64,000 nucleotides of DNA. Source: Candidatus Saccharimonadota bacterium. GTDB lineage: Bacteria; Patescibacteriota; Saccharimonadia; Saccharimonadales; Saccharimonadaceae. Positions 8,527 to 17,754 of this stretch are shown here, piece by piece. Below the pieces are notes generated by a model. It did not search any database. It was given only the letters and a program-made list of their open reading frames with translations, and was not told where the DNA came from. Each line of letters begins with the position of its first letter. The stretch's first letter is position 1. The stretch is from positions 1-64,000 of the forward strand of contig WQUV01000001.1 of assembly GCA_009781895.1 (NCBI GenBank), written 5' to 3'. The position numbers and the translations under genes are program-made.

Positions 8527-10767
8527 CTATATCAGTTCTTCTATAGAAGTTACGGTCACTATTTTCCCACGACCAGACGGATCTGGCGCTACCGCTCCAC
8601 GCGCCTCTAGTTCATGTACTGCGCGCGCCGCTCGACCATGACCCATTCTTAAGAATGTTTGCAGCATCGAAGTCGAAACCTTATTCTTCTCAATAAACAA
8701 GTTGAGTGCCGCGATCGCATCTTCGCTAGGTGCGCCCGATGTTAGATCAGTCGATACGCTACCTTTGTCAGCTTCGCCAGTCGAAGCTCTCATTACTTCT
8801 TCGTTATAACGTGGCTCACCCTGTGATTTCAGGAACTTAACCACCGCATCGACTTCATTATCCGAAACAAAAGCACCCTGAATACGCACTGGTTTGCCCA
8901 TCATCTCAGTTGTTAACAGTAGCCCATCACCCTGTCCAAGCAACTTCTCTGCCCCCGAAGCGTCAATCATCACGCGACTATCGACTTGGTTCGATACAGC
9001 AAAGGCGATTCGTCCTGGTACATTCGCCTTAATCAAGCCTGTCACGACCTTCACTTCCGGCCTTTGAGTCGCTAGCACCAAATGGATACCTGCCGCACGC
9101 CCCTTCTGCGCCACGCGCACAATGTTTGTCTCCATATCTTTACCCGACTGCATCATAAGATCTGCCATCTCATCAATCAGGACTACAAGGTAAGGCATTG
9201 GTGTTGGGTCAAAGTTATCGTCGATTGGCCTTTCCTTCGTACCTGCTTTCTCTTGTTCTTCTATCTTCTTCTCTAGCCAAGTATTATAATCATCAATTTT
9301 CTTACTGCCGCTCTTACTCATCAAGCTATAACGCCGATCCATCTCTGTAGCCACCCACTTCAGTGCTGTCAAGGCGTCCTCTGTCTTAGTGATAATTGGT
9401 GTTTCAAGGTGCGGTATGTCACGATACTGACTCATCTCTACTTGTTTCGGGTCAACAATAATCATACGCAATCGATCTGGCGAGTTGCGATATAGCAAGC
9501 TAGTAATCAGAACATTGGAAGCCACCGACTTACCCGAACCAGTTGTACCAGCGATCAAAAGATGCGGCATCTTCGCCAGGTTCGCCGTCACCGCAGCGCC
9601 AGAAATGTTCTTACCAAGCGCAAAAGTCAACGCATCACCGCTCGCCTTCCATTCTGGACTGTCTAAGACGCTACGCAAGCCGACACTCGCCTGTCGCACG
9701 TTCGGCAACTCGATTCCCACCAAGCTAGTCCCTGCAATCGGCGCCTCAATACGGACTTTGTCTACTGCTAAGTTCAGCGAAAGCTCTCTGTCTAGCGCAA
9801 TAATTCGCGACAAGTTCACACCTGACGGTGGCCGCAACGTATAGCGCGTCACGCGCGGACCGACATCAGCTCCATCCATCTTCACGTCAATACCAAACTG
9901 TTCAAAGGTATTCTTAATAATCTGTGCGTTCTGCTGAATGTTACCCGCATCAGCTGGCGTCTGTTTTTTGTCCAGCAGCTCAAGTGATGGTAGTCGCCAA
10001 TTGGTCGGTGCTACTATCTTTGGTGTCACACTAGCCGTCGCTGCCGCGGCACCCGCCACAGCACCCGCACCGCCACGAACCGCCAGGTCTGTTTTCTTGT
10101 CCTTCTTACCGCCAAACCAGCCTTTCTTTTCTTCTGGCTTTGATTCTTCTTCTTTCGCTTCACCACTCAAGTCAACTCGACTTCCTGTCTTACCTACAGC
10201 CTCTTTCTTCTCTTTTTTGCCAGACAGCTTCTTCAGTAATGTGCTTGGCGACATCTTCAAGATAAACAGCTCTGTGATCAACATCGCAAGTATAAAACCA
10301 AATAACGCCACACCTGGACTAAACACTTGGCTACCCACTAGAGCATCATACACCCAGCCACCCAACAGTCCACCGCCATCACTTGGGAAAGCGCTGATCA
10401 TATGCGGGAGGATAGCACCCGCACAAGCCAGCCAAACCAACATCAAGAACGATCCAGCAAAAACACTCTTCGGAATCTTATTCTCGCTTGAGCGAAAGAC
10501 TAACACCGCGAGATACACAATCATTGGTGGCAGGAAGAAGTAGCCGATACCAATCAAGCGATAGCCGGCACTAAAAATCATTGCAAGTAACGCGCCACCT
10601 CGATTAAACCACGACAGAACCAAGAAAACCGACACCGCCAACATAATGATAGCTATGATCTGCGCCCAGAAGCCATACGGCATCTCGTGCTTTGGTGAGG
10701 TGTCTTCTGGCGCTGGTTTCCCTCTGCGCCCACCGCCTTTGCCTTTTTTGGCTGCTTTCTTACCCAT
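8527..10767 (-). CDS. ftsK: DNA translocase FtsK/SpoIIIE
   Basis: Septal DNA pump that clears and resolves chromosomes during division. Four to five membrane spans occupy about residues 30-190, then a short charged Lys/Glu linker, an alpha/beta motor domain with Walker A GTTGSGKS, Walker B LVVLIDEMADL and ATQRPEVKVVTG, and a C-terminal gamma winged helix (STSMLQTFLRMGHGRAARAV) that would read KOPS-type DNA sites. Length is about 746 aa. A GTG two codons upstream is in frame, but TATAAT abuts it, so ATG 10767 (6 nt after the -10 box) is preferred. Confidence 0.94.
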   Translation of the reverse strand: MGKKAAKKGKGGGRRGKPAPEDTSPKHEMPYGFWAQIIAIIMLAVSVFLVLSWFNRGGALLAMIFSAGYRLIGIGYFFLPPMIVYLAVLVFRSSENKIPKSVFAGSFLMLVWLACAGAILPHMISAFPSDGGGLLGGWVYDALVGSQVFSPGVALFGFILAMLITELFILKMSPSTLLKKLSGKKEKKEAVGKTGSRVDLSGEAKEEESKPEEKKGWFGGKKDKKTDLAVRGGAGAVAGAAAATASVTPKIVAPTNWRLPSLELLDKKQTPADAGNIQQNAQIIKNTFEQFGIDVKMDGADVGPRVTRYTLRPPSGVNLSRIIALDRELSLNLAVDKVRIEAPIAGTSLVGIELPNVRQASVGLRSVLDSPEWKASGDALTFALGKNISGAAVTANLAKMPHLLIAGTTGSGKSVASNVLITSLLYRNSPDRLRMIIVDPKQVEMSQYRDIPHLETPIITKTEDALTALKWVATEMDRRYSLMSKSGSKKIDDYNTWLEKKIEEQEKAGTKERPIDDNFDPTPMPYLVVLIDEMADLMMQSGKDMETNIVRVAQKGRAAGIHLVLATQRPEVKVVTGLIKANVPGRIAFAVSNQVDSRVMIDASGAEKLLGQGDGLLLTTEMMGKPVRIQGAFVSDNEVDAVVKFLKSQGEPRYNEEVMRASTGEADKGSVSTDLTSGAPSEDAIAALNLFIEKNKVSTSMLQTFLRMGHGRAARAVHELEARGAVAPDPSGRGKIVTVTSIEELI

Positions 10768-10812
10768 GCTCACATTATATCATATCAACCTCGCTGGTGT
10801 AGAGGCGTACTC

Positions 10813-10934
10813 ATAACTTTTTCCATTTGGATGAAGAGCGCGGAAAATCCGAGGCCTCGAGGGAGGCGTACCGAGTGTACGTCGAGTGAGAGACGTAGGA
10901 TTTGACAAAGCTATTCGCCGAATGGGAAAGTTAT
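10813..10934. repeat. Compact inverted-repeat element between lysS and ftsK
   Basis: The outer arms ATAACTTTTTCCATTTGG (10813-10830) and CCGAATGGGAAAGTTAT (10918-10934) are inverted and pair over about 16 bp. The right arm runs through the lysS stop codon. A second nested stem is AAATCC/GGATTT (10845-10850, 10898-10903), and inside it are hairpins GCGTAC/GTACGT and ACGTC/GACGT. The whole lysS-ftsK gap folds as one cruciform. It could be a MITE-like mobile repeat, a structured 3' UTR or an RNA gene; no second copy is in the window. Confidence 0.5.
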
Positions 10935-12427
10935 CGCATAGGGGGGAAGAGTGAGCCTTCGCGGGCCGACACACCCTCGAGCAACCAAAACAGTCGCTCC
11001 GAATGTCCGTATCCGCAAGTCGGCGGCATACCGTACTCCAACATCTCGACGAAGTCTAGATCCAGCATCATCGCTTCGTCGTCGCCCGCGTCTCTTAACG
11101 CCTGCTGCTCATTGAATCGCTCTAGTTGATCTATTGGATCATTTAGCTCTGAGTAAGCCTTGCATGCTTCCGTACCATCAAGCATCAAGTTGAACTGCTC
11201 AGATAGTCGCGGATCCTTCTCGCTCCTCTTTGCTAGCGGCTGCAAGAATACTGGAATATCAATCAAAAACGCTGGTCCGACAATCTCGGTTCGCACCGTC
11301 TTCCAGAGCTTATCAATCCCGCGGCCAATGCTGTCCGACTCTTCTAGCTTGACGCCATGTTCCTTCATTTTCGCCTTCACTTCATCCAAAGTCGTATCGA
11401 ACACGTCAATACCAAATCGTTCTTGGATCGTCCCAACAAAACTAATCCGCGGGTAGCTCTCGCCATCCTTGCCCAAATCGATCGTTCGACCATTCTCGAG
11501 TTCAAATACTCGTTTGCCCCAAGTCTTATCCGCCACAAAACGCACCATTTCTTCCGTAAACTGCATGCCACGCTCCCAGTCCCAGTACGCCGCATACCAC
11601 TCCATCGCCACATGCTCTGGTAGATGTTCGTCACTCATGCCTTCGTTGCGGAACCTAGCGCCAATACTATAAACTCGCTCATAACCACCACCAATCAACC
11701 GCTTCAACGGCAATTCGTGAGAAATTCGTAAATAGAAATCTTGGTCCAAAGCCTCCATATGCGTCACAAACGGATTTGCATCTGCGCCACCAGTCGTCTT
11801 CTCGAGGACTGGCAAATCCATCTCGACAAAGCCATTCGCATTCAAGAATTCACGAACCGCAGTCCAGAAATTACTCTTCCGCACAAATCGTTCGCGCACA
11901 TCCAGGTTTACATTCAGGTCAACATAACGACGACGATACCGCTCTTCTTTGTTCGTAAAACCATCACGACCTGGAAGCGGTCGTAAAGTCTTCGTAAGTA
12001 GCTTCACATTCTCCGCCATCACTGAAATCTCACCCGTCTTCGTTTTACCAACCAACCCCGAGATCTCAACAAAGTCACCCGTGTCTAGCAATCCGATCTG
12101 AGCGAGCAATAGGGTCTGGGTCGGTCCAGAGGCAGTCAAGGCTGCCCCTACCTCGGGCCCGAGCTCAGACGCGTTGTTTGCCCAGAATACTTGCACCTCA
12201 CCCGAATAATCTCGCAACTTCAAGAACGCCATCTTGCCAAACGACCGAATCGCCATAATCCGACCCGCCACCACAACTTTTTTGCCTTCTAGCTTGTCAA
12301 AGTCCGTAGTCACCAAAGCAATATCCGTATCGCGCTCAGTATGCGCCGGGTATGTCTCCACGCCTAGCTTCTTTAATTCTTCTAGCTTTCGTAGTCGTTC
12401 GTTCCTAAAATCCTCTAATGTCGCCAT
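10931..12427 (-). CDS. lysS: Lysyl-tRNA synthetase, class II
   Basis: Charges tRNA-Lys. At 498 aa it has an N-terminal OB-fold anticodon-binding domain (KKVVVAGRIMAIRSFGKMAFLKLRD) and a class II catalytic domain: motif 1 near NANGFVEMDLPVLEKTTGGA, motif 2 RFRNEGMSDEHLPEH, and motif 3 near GYGHSERLFWLLEG ending SLFPPMR. Motif 3 is somewhat divergent (G-Y-G-H-S-E-R rather than G-x-G-x-G-x-D-R) but keeps the arginine. AAGGAAGGAC precedes the ATG, a normal ribosome site. secA lies 51 nt upstream on the same strand. Confidence 0.94.
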   Translation of the reverse strand: MATLEDFRNERLRKLEELKKLGVETYPAHTERDTDIALVTTDFDKLEGKKVVVAGRIMAIRSFGKMAFLKLRDYSGEVQVFWANNASELGPEVGAALTASGPTQTLLLAQIGLLDTGDFVEISGLVGKTKTGEISVMAENVKLLTKTLRPLPGRDGFTNKEERYRRRYVDLNVNLDVRERFVRKSNFWTAVREFLNANGFVEMDLPVLEKTTGGADANPFVTHMEALDQDFYLRISHELPLKRLIGGGYERVYSIGARFRNEGMSDEHLPEHVAMEWYAAYWDWERGMQFTEEMVRFVADKTWGKRVFELENGRTIDLGKDGESYPRISFVGTIQERFGIDVFDTTLDEVKAKMKEHGVKLEESDSIGRGIDKLWKTVRTEIVGPAFLIDIPVFLQPLAKRSEKDPRLSEQFNLMLDGTEACKAYSELNDPIDQLERFNEQQALRDAGDDEAMMLDLDFVEMLEYGMPPTCGYGHSERLFWLLEGVSAREGSLFPPMR

Positions 12428-12478
12428 TATCTCGTCCTTCCTTTTACCACTCCACCCTCTTTGTTAATCGCCTCTCGA

Positions 12479-15166
12479 TTATTTCTTCTTGCCTTTTTTC
12501 TTACCCGAAGTCTTTTTTTGTTTGTTTTTGCTGCTTTTCTTCTTGCTGCCCGATTTGGCTGCCACTTTTGCACCCGAGGTTGCCTTTTTGTCGTTCTTTT
12601 TCTTTACCTTATCAAAGTCATCTGAGTCCATCTTCTTAGCGCTACTGATCTCATGGACGCCCTTTTCGTTGCCTGTCGCCATTCGTGTTAGCTCAGACTG
12701 ATATTCATTCTCGCTCACTGGCGCATCGTTGACTTCCGCCGAAAGAACCAGCTTAATTACCGTCTCGCGCAACGTCCTCTCCAGATCCTCAAATAGCTTC
12801 TGGCTCTCGGAACGATATTCCACAAGTGGGTCTCTTTGTCCGACACTTCGCCAATGAATGCCCTCTCGCAGGTGCTGCATGTTCTCCAAGTGCTGCATCC
12901 AAAGCGCATCGAGTAGGCTCAAGTATACTTCGCGCTCAATCCGTCGCAGCAGGTCTGGTGTAACCTTCTCTTCTTGTGCGTCATAAAGCGCCTTAATATA
13001 ATCGTGCGCTGCCTTGCGTCGCACTGCTTCTTTCTTGATCTTGCCAATTCGCGCGATCTCTTCGTCATCTGCACCAAAGAAAATCGACTTAAATGTCTCT
13101 TTGTACTTCTTGTTGTAGCGAGCTGGCACTAACGTCAACTCATTCGCCGCTCCACGCATCAATTTCTCGATATCCTTGCGTAAGTCCGCGCCCTCAAGAA
13201 TCTGTCGGCGCATCGCGTAGGTTTTATTACGATGCCTAGCGATCACGTTGTCATACTGAACGACATTCTTACGGCTGTCAAAGTGGAAGCCTTCGACTCG
13301 CTTTTGCGCACCCTCTAAGCTCTTAGAAATCATCTTTGCCTGGATTGGCATATCATCCGAAACACCAAGTCTAGACAACATCATACCGAGTCGCTCGCCC
13401 TGGAAGATTCGCATCAGATCATCTTCTGTCGAAACAAAAAATTGTGTTGTGCCTTTGTCTCCCTGTCGTCCACCGCGACCACGAAGCTGGTTATCGATTC
13501 GACGACTCTCGTGTCGCTCCGAGCCAATCACCACTAAGCCACCCATGTCTGCCACGCCATCACCCAACTTAATGTCAGTACCACGACCCGCCATATTTGT
13601 CGCGAGAGTAATCGCGCCCTTCTGTCCAGCTCGCGCGATAATCTCTGCCTCGCGTTCATTGTTTTTCGCATTCAGCAACTCAAATGGCAAGCCCGCCTTA
13701 TCAAGTCGATTCGCTAGAAGCTCGTTCTTCACAATCGATGCCGAACCAATCAAAACTGGGCGACCTGCTTCATGGTATTTTTTCACCTCTTCTGCAATCG
13801 CATTCATCTTTGCGTTCTCAGTACGATAAATCAAGTCATCTAAGTCAACACGCGCCAGTGGTTTATTTGGCGGAATCTGCACCACACCTAAGCCGTAAAT
13901 CTGCTGGAACTCTTCTGCCTCGGTAAACGCCGTACCTGTCGTACCAGATAGTTTGTCATATAAGCGGAAGAAGTTTTGAAACGAAATCGTCGCGAGCGTC
14001 ATTGACTCCTGCTGAACTGGCACACCTTCTTTTGCCTCAATCGCCTGATGTAGTCCCTCCGAATATCGTCGACCATGCATCAGTCGCCCCGTATGCTCAT
14101 CAACAATAACCACTTCACCGTCATTTGTCACAACATAATCTTTGTCTCGCTTGAAAAGCTTCTCGGCTCGAAGTGACTGATCCGTGTGATAGATCGCTCG
14201 TACATTATCTGCCGAGTAGAGTTCTCGTAGTCCAAGTGATCGCTCAATCTTCTCAATGCCGCTATCTGTCAAAGTTACGCTGCGCCGCTTCTCGTCCAGA
14301 ACGAAGTCTTCTTCGCCAATCGTCTTGATCACCTTCGCAAACTCATAGTAGGCCGCTGGGTTCTCTGCCGCTGGCGCTGAGATAATCAAAGGTGTTCGCG
14401 CTTCGTCAATCAAGATACTGTCCGCCTCGTCCACAATCGCGAAGTTCAACTTACGCTGACGCAGCATTCGCGCGTCCTTCACCATGTTATCGCGCAAATA
14501 ATCGAAGCCTAGCTCGTTATTGGTCGAATAGGTAATATCAGCTTCGTAAGCCTCGCGACGAGTCGCTGGCCTTAATCGCTTCATATACGGATCGGTGAAG
14601 TTCTCGTTATCATAGTCGCCGTCCCAGATAAAGCTCTCGTCCTGGATAATTACGCCTGTGCTCATGCCCAAGAAATGATAGAGTTCACCCATCCAGCCCG
14701 CCTGATGCTTAACCAGGTAGTCATTCACCGTCACAAGATGTGCGCCCTTACCTGTCAGTGCGTTCAGGTATAGCGGCAAAGTCACCACTAGGGTCTTACC
14801 CTCACCAGTCTTCATTTCGGCAATATTGCCGTCATGTAAGACCATACCGCCCAATAACTGCACATCAAAGTGTCGCATGCCGAGTACGCGACGCGAAGAT
14901 TCGCGCACTAAAGCGAAAGCCTCTGGCAAAATCGCGTTAAAATCGCCCTTTTTCTTCTCCAGCTTCTCTCTCAGGATCTCTGTTTGCTCTTGCAGCTCCT
15001 TCTTAGACATCGCTTCATACGTAGACTCTAGCCCGTTAATCTGGCTAACGACTTTCAAATACTGCTTGACGATCTTCTTCTGCGCGTCACCAAAAATCTG
15101 CTCCAGGAATTTCGCCATCGCGCCGCGATCGGCCAGCTTGTCGCTCGGTTTCTTCTCTTTACCCAT
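12479..15166 (-). CDS. secA: Preprotein translocase ATPase SecA
   Basis: Motor that pushes unfolded proteins through SecYEG. At 895 aa it has the DEAD-like domain (EMKTGEGKTLV Walker A, IVDEADSILIDEARTPLIISA), the preprotein cross-linking domain, NBD2 with TNMAGRGTDIKL and GGRQGDKGTTQFF, and a helical scaffold. The usual C-terminal zinc/SecB-binding tail is missing and replaced by a lysine/serine-rich tail of about 40 residues. A TGGTAGGAT box lies 9 nt before the ATG. The many signal-peptide proteins in the window depend on it. Confidence 0.96.
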   Translation of the reverse strand: MGKEKKPSDKLADRGAMAKFLEQIFGDAQKKIVKQYLKVVSQINGLESTYEAMSKKELQEQTEILREKLEKKKGDFNAILPEAFALVRESSRRVLGMRHFDVQLLGGMVLHDGNIAEMKTGEGKTLVVTLPLYLNALTGKGAHLVTVNDYLVKHQAGWMGELYHFLGMSTGVIIQDESFIWDGDYDNENFTDPYMKRLRPATRREAYEADITYSTNNELGFDYLRDNMVKDARMLRQRKLNFAIVDEADSILIDEARTPLIISAPAAENPAAYYEFAKVIKTIGEEDFVLDEKRRSVTLTDSGIEKIERSLGLRELYSADNVRAIYHTDQSLRAEKLFKRDKDYVVTNDGEVVIVDEHTGRLMHGRRYSEGLHQAIEAKEGVPVQQESMTLATISFQNFFRLYDKLSGTTGTAFTEAEEFQQIYGLGVVQIPPNKPLARVDLDDLIYRTENAKMNAIAEEVKKYHEAGRPVLIGSASIVKNELLANRLDKAGLPFELLNAKNNEREAEIIARAGQKGAITLATNMAGRGTDIKLGDGVADMGGLVVIGSERHESRRIDNQLRGRGGRQGDKGTTQFFVSTEDDLMRIFQGERLGMMLSRLGVSDDMPIQAKMISKSLEGAQKRVEGFHFDSRKNVVQYDNVIARHRNKTYAMRRQILEGADLRKDIEKLMRGAANELTLVPARYNKKYKETFKSIFFGADDEEIARIGKIKKEAVRRKAAHDYIKALYDAQEEKVTPDLLRRIEREVYLSLLDALWMQHLENMQHLREGIHWRSVGQRDPLVEYRSESQKLFEDLERTLRETVIKLVLSAEVNDAPVSENEYQSELTRMATGNEKGVHEISSAKKMDSDDFDKVKKKNDKKATSGAKVAAKSGSKKKSSKNKQKKTSGKKKGKKK

Positions 15167-15232
15167 ATATCCTATATCCTACCACACCCCGTGTTAATTG
15201 CCAAGTAGTAAACCCGCGCTACGACACTATTG

Positions 15233-15261
15233 TTGACATAGCAAAATGCTTATGCTAAAAT
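15233..15261 (+). promoter_or_regulatory. Promoter of the DUF4430 gene
   Basis: TTGACA (15233-15238), a 17-nt spacer ending in TGC, then TAAAAT (15256-15261). A leader of about 20 nt with AAAAGGAGAG precedes the ATG at 15290. Confidence 0.8.
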
Positions 15262-15289
15262 TATAAGTAATTAGCAAAAGGAGAGCCAA

Positions 15290-15724
15290 ATGGCCAAGAA
15301 ACTTAGCGCAAAAGAGCGCACCAGCATGGAAACCAAGCAGAACCTAGTCACTACCTGCATAGCATGTATAGTGTTGCTTTGTGTTCTGATCACCGGTATG
15401 ATCGTTGTGATCGTACGGGCACAAAACGAGGCAAATGGCCAGATCGCATGGCAATCAGCATTTGCTCGCCACTTCGGCGGCGATGGTGAAACCGCCCTTG
15501 ATATCCTAACTCGTGACTATAACGTTGGTGTCGATGAGCTTTACGGCTTCGGTCCAGTTGTATCCGTCATCGAAGGCACAGCTGCTGCTGAAGGCTTCGA
15601 GTGGGGCGTCTGGGTCAACGGCGACCGCATCACTGATCGCCCAGCCAGCCAGATTAACACCCGAAACGGCGATAAGATCGTATGGCAACTAGTTGCAGTC
15701 GACAACGGCGACAGTAACAACTAA
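15290..15724 (+). CDS. Membrane-anchored DUF4430-like protein
   Basis: A 144-aa protein with a single membrane span (about residues 20-44) and an outside domain. The C-terminal part, GFEWGVWVNGDRITDRPASQ followed by NTRNGDKIVWQL, has the pattern of DUF4430 (transcobalamin-like C-terminal domain: W-x-x-x-V-N-G ... G-D-x-I-x-W). The fold in other proteins binds ligands or extends surface proteins; no ligand can be named here. A strong promoter, AAAGGAGAG ribosome site and strong terminator make it a single-gene unit that is probably well expressed. Confidence 0.7.
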   Translation: MAKKLSAKERTSMETKQNLVTTCIACIVLLCVLITGMIVVIVRAQNEANGQIAWQSAFARHFGGDGETALDILTRDYNVGVDELYGFGPVVSVIEGTAAAEGFEWGVWVNGDRITDRPASQINTRNGDKIVWQLVAVDNGDSNN

Positions 15725-15741
15725 CCGTCTTAGACTTACCT

Positions 15742-15778
15742 AGAACCAGGAGACAAAAATCTCCTGGTTCTTATTTTT
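15742..15778 (+). terminator. Intrinsic terminator of the DUF4430 gene
   Basis: A perfect 12-bp stem AGAACCAGGAGA/TCTCCTGGTTCT with a CAAAAA loop, followed by TATTTTTAT. Confidence 0.93.
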
Positions 15779-15859
15779 ATATTCTTCCCATATTTTGCAA
15801 TATTCAGATGATATTTAGACGCCACAGCCCGCCGAATCGCCGAGAATTACGAGATGGGT

Positions 15860-16573
15860 TTATTTAACTACCTTGAGCTTCTTAAGAGCCTCTTTGGCGG
15901 CTTGTCTTTCAGCCTCTTGCTTGCTCGACGCTTCACCCGTCCCGATGCGCTTACCATCTACTGAAACTGCAACACGGAACCACTTATCATGATCTGGGCC
16001 ACTCTCATCTAGCATGCGATACTTTGGCTGCTGACCACACTCGCCCTGCGCCCATTCTTGCAGATGCGACTTCGCATCATACCAGCTCCCCTGCTCCATA
16101 ATCTTCTCGTATTGCGGAACGATATTCCGACTAATGAAATCCCTTGCTGGCTCATAGCCACCATCCACATAGATCGCCGCGATCACCGCCTCAAAAGCAT
16201 CAGCGATAAACACCTTCATCGCTCGAGGGCCATTGTTCAGACGCTCGCCCTTGCTGATTCGTATATAATCAGCAAAGCCCAACTTCCGTCCTGCCTCCGC
16301 AATCGAATCTGTCTTCACGAGCGCTGCTCGCACTGCCGTCAACTTACCTTCGGCATCAGGAGTATTCTTAAATAAATAGTCAGTAATCACCATCTCTAGC
16401 ACCGCATCTCCCAGAAACTCCAGTCGTTCGTTATGCCGATGTGTACTCGCCCGATGCTCGTTTACATAGCTGCGATGCGTCATCGCAGTCACCAATAAGT
16501 CCACATCCTTGAACTCATAGCCGACGTTCTTCGCCGCAAACTCTTGGTAGCGTTTTTCTATATTTTTGTCCAT
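15860..16573 (-). CDS. rnc: Ribonuclease III
   Basis: Cuts double-stranded RNA, including rRNA precursors. At 237 aa, the catalytic signature NERLEFLGDAVLEMVITDYL is at about residues 44-63 with a second acidic cluster near VFIADAFEAVIAAIYVDGG. A C-terminal dsRNA-binding domain (DAKSHLQEWAQ ... SSKQEAERQAAKEALKKL) follows. AAAGAGG lies 3-4 nt before the ATG. It is the last gene of rpmF-nusB-NUDIX-rnc. In many bacteria rpmF and rnc flank plsX/fab genes; none are here, fitting loss of fatty-acid synthesis. Confidence 0.96.
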   Translation of the reverse strand: MDKNIEKRYQEFAAKNVGYEFKDVDLLVTAMTHRSYVNEHRASTHRHNERLEFLGDAVLEMVITDYLFKNTPDAEGKLTAVRAALVKTDSIAEAGRKLGFADYIRISKGERLNNGPRAMKVFIADAFEAVIAAIYVDGGYEPARDFISRNIVPQYEKIMEQGSWYDAKSHLQEWAQGECGQQPKYRMLDESGPDHDKWFRVAVSVDGKRIGTGEASSKQEAERQAAKEALKKLKVVK

Positions 16574-16586
16574 TTTACCTCTTTAT

Positions 16587-17063
16587 TTACTTGCTTCTCA
16601 TTTTCTCTAGAGCCTCCTCTACTAGAGTTCTCACATCATCGTATTCCACCATTTCTAAGGCATCTTTTGCATCGAACCAGTGGATACCGTTCATCCATTC
16701 TTCTTTCTGTACGTCCTCACCACCCAATGCTTCCATCAGATATACCTGTGTCGTCATTAAGACTAGCGCATCCTCCCGCTGAAACTTAAAGTCCACCTGA
16801 CCCATATAGTCCAGAACTTTAACATTCTTCAATCCAGTCTCTTCGCCAATCTCGCGAATCGCTGTCTCGCGAGCATCCTCGCCATCTTCAATATGTCCCT
16901 TTGGAATCGTCCAACGGTTCTTTGCGTCCTGAATTAATAGGACCTGTACGCCAACATCATGCCCCCTCCGGCAAATCACTGCTCCCGCGGTCGGCTCCCT
17001 CACCACTCGACTTATCGTCGTCCTTTTCGGGGTCACCTCCCTCTTTGGTGTCGCTTCCTTCAT
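16587..17063 (-). CDS. NUDIX hydrolase
   Basis: Hydrolyses a nucleoside diphosphate linked to another moiety; the substrate is unknown. The Nudix box is complete: GHIEDGEDARETAIREIGEETG, i.e. G-x5-E-x7-R-E-x2-E-E-x-G (22 positions; key residues only quoted). The ATG at 17063 has a perfect GGAGG 4 nt upstream, giving 158 aa. This places the first 107 nt inside the 3' end of nusB in another frame. The first 20 residues (MKEATPKREVTPKRTTISRV) are basic and low in complexity, the mirror of the acidic NusB tail. A GTG start further in would shorten the overlap. Confidence 0.88.
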   Translation of the reverse strand: MKEATPKREVTPKRTTISRVVREPTAGAVICRRGHDVGVQVLLIQDAKNRWTIPKGHIEDGEDARETAIREIGEETGLKNVKVLDYMGQVDFKFQREDALVLMTTQVYLMEALGGEDVQKEEWMNGIHWFDAKDALEMVEYDDVRTLVEEALEKMRSK

Positions 17064-17499
17064 TTTCCTCCATAATATACTTGCGCCAGACCGCACCCAG
17101 CACGCCGTTAATAAACTTGCTGCTGTTGTCGCCACCGAATGTCTTGGCTAGTTCTACTGCTTCGTTAATCGCAACTTTCGCTGGCACTTGATCCTTGCGC
17201 CACAATACCTCAAAGGTTGCTAGCTGTAAGATCGCTCGGTCAATCGCCGAGAGTTCTTTAATCGGTCGCTCTGGAGCTAGAGGCGTCAAAATCTTGTCGA
17301 TTTCCTCCATGTGTTGCTCCACGCCCTCTACTAATTCTCGGATAAACGGTCGATCCTTGACATTAGTATTATATGGGACGAGATTCTTCATCATGATTCC
17401 GTCCATTGTTGCAAGCGGGTCTTTAGCCTGCGACCGCACATCATACTCATAAATAGTCTGGATGGCGATTATTCTTCCAAGGTGCCGATTACTACCCAC
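16957..17499 (-). CDS. nusB: Transcription antitermination factor NusB
   Basis: RNA-binding antitermination factor for rRNA operons. The all-helical NusB fold is recognisable from RIIAIQTIYEYDVR at the start through FIRELVEGVEQHMEEIDKIL, LSAIDRAILQLATFEVLWR and VAINEAVELAKTFGGDNSSKFINGVLGAV. The start is a GTG at 17499 with AGGGG 6-7 nt upstream. After the domain (about residue 143) comes an extra acidic tail of about 37 residues rich in D, E, G and S, which is unusual for NusB and exists because the reading frame runs through the start of the NUDIX gene. Confidence 0.93.
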   Translation of the reverse strand: MGSNRHLGRIIAIQTIYEYDVRSQAKDPLATMDGIMMKNLVPYNTNVKDRPFIRELVEGVEQHMEEIDKILTPLAPERPIKELSAIDRAILQLATFEVLWRKDQVPAKVAINEAVELAKTFGGDNSSKFINGVLGAVWRKYIMEENEGSDTKEGGDPEKDDDKSSGEGADRGSSDLPEGA

Positions 17500-17508
17500 C
17501 GTATACCC

Positions 17509-17700
17509 CTATTTCGTCTTCTTTGCTGGTGTCTTGCAGCCCTTCTTTGGCACTGCAACTTTAAGATTTGGCGTCTGCTTGCTTGTCTGGAACGCCTTAA
17601 CTGGTGACTTAGAATTCACCTTCTTCGCAAGGTCTAGCCGAATATGGCTCCTACGAAGACCCGTCTTTCGAGGGCTACTCTGCTTTTTTGGCTCTGGCAT
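17509..17700 (-). CDS. rpmF: 50S ribosomal protein bL32
   Basis: A 63-aa basic protein starting MPEPKKQSSPRKTGLRRSHI, matching the N-terminal pattern of bL32 (M-x-x-P-K-x-x-x-S-x-x-R-x-x-x-R-R-x-H). The C-terminal zinc-finger cysteines of many L32 proteins are missing (one Cys only), so it is a C-minus form. AAAGGAGC lies 5 nt before the ATG at 17700; an in-frame codon at 17730 lies beyond the promoter. First gene of the rpmF-nusB-NUDIX-rnc operon. Confidence 0.85.
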   Translation of the reverse strand: MPEPKKQSSPRKTGLRRSHIRLDLAKKVNSKSPVKAFQTSKQTPNLKVAVPKKGCKTPAKKTK

Positions 17701-17725
17701 ATAATGCTCCTTTACACTTACAACT

Positions 17726-17754
17726 ATCATACCCTAATTACTCATCTTTTGCAA
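17726..17754 (-). promoter_or_regulatory. Promoter of the rpmF operon
   Basis: On the minus strand TTGCAA (17749-17754), exactly 17 nt, then TATGAT (17726-17731). Confidence 0.75.
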
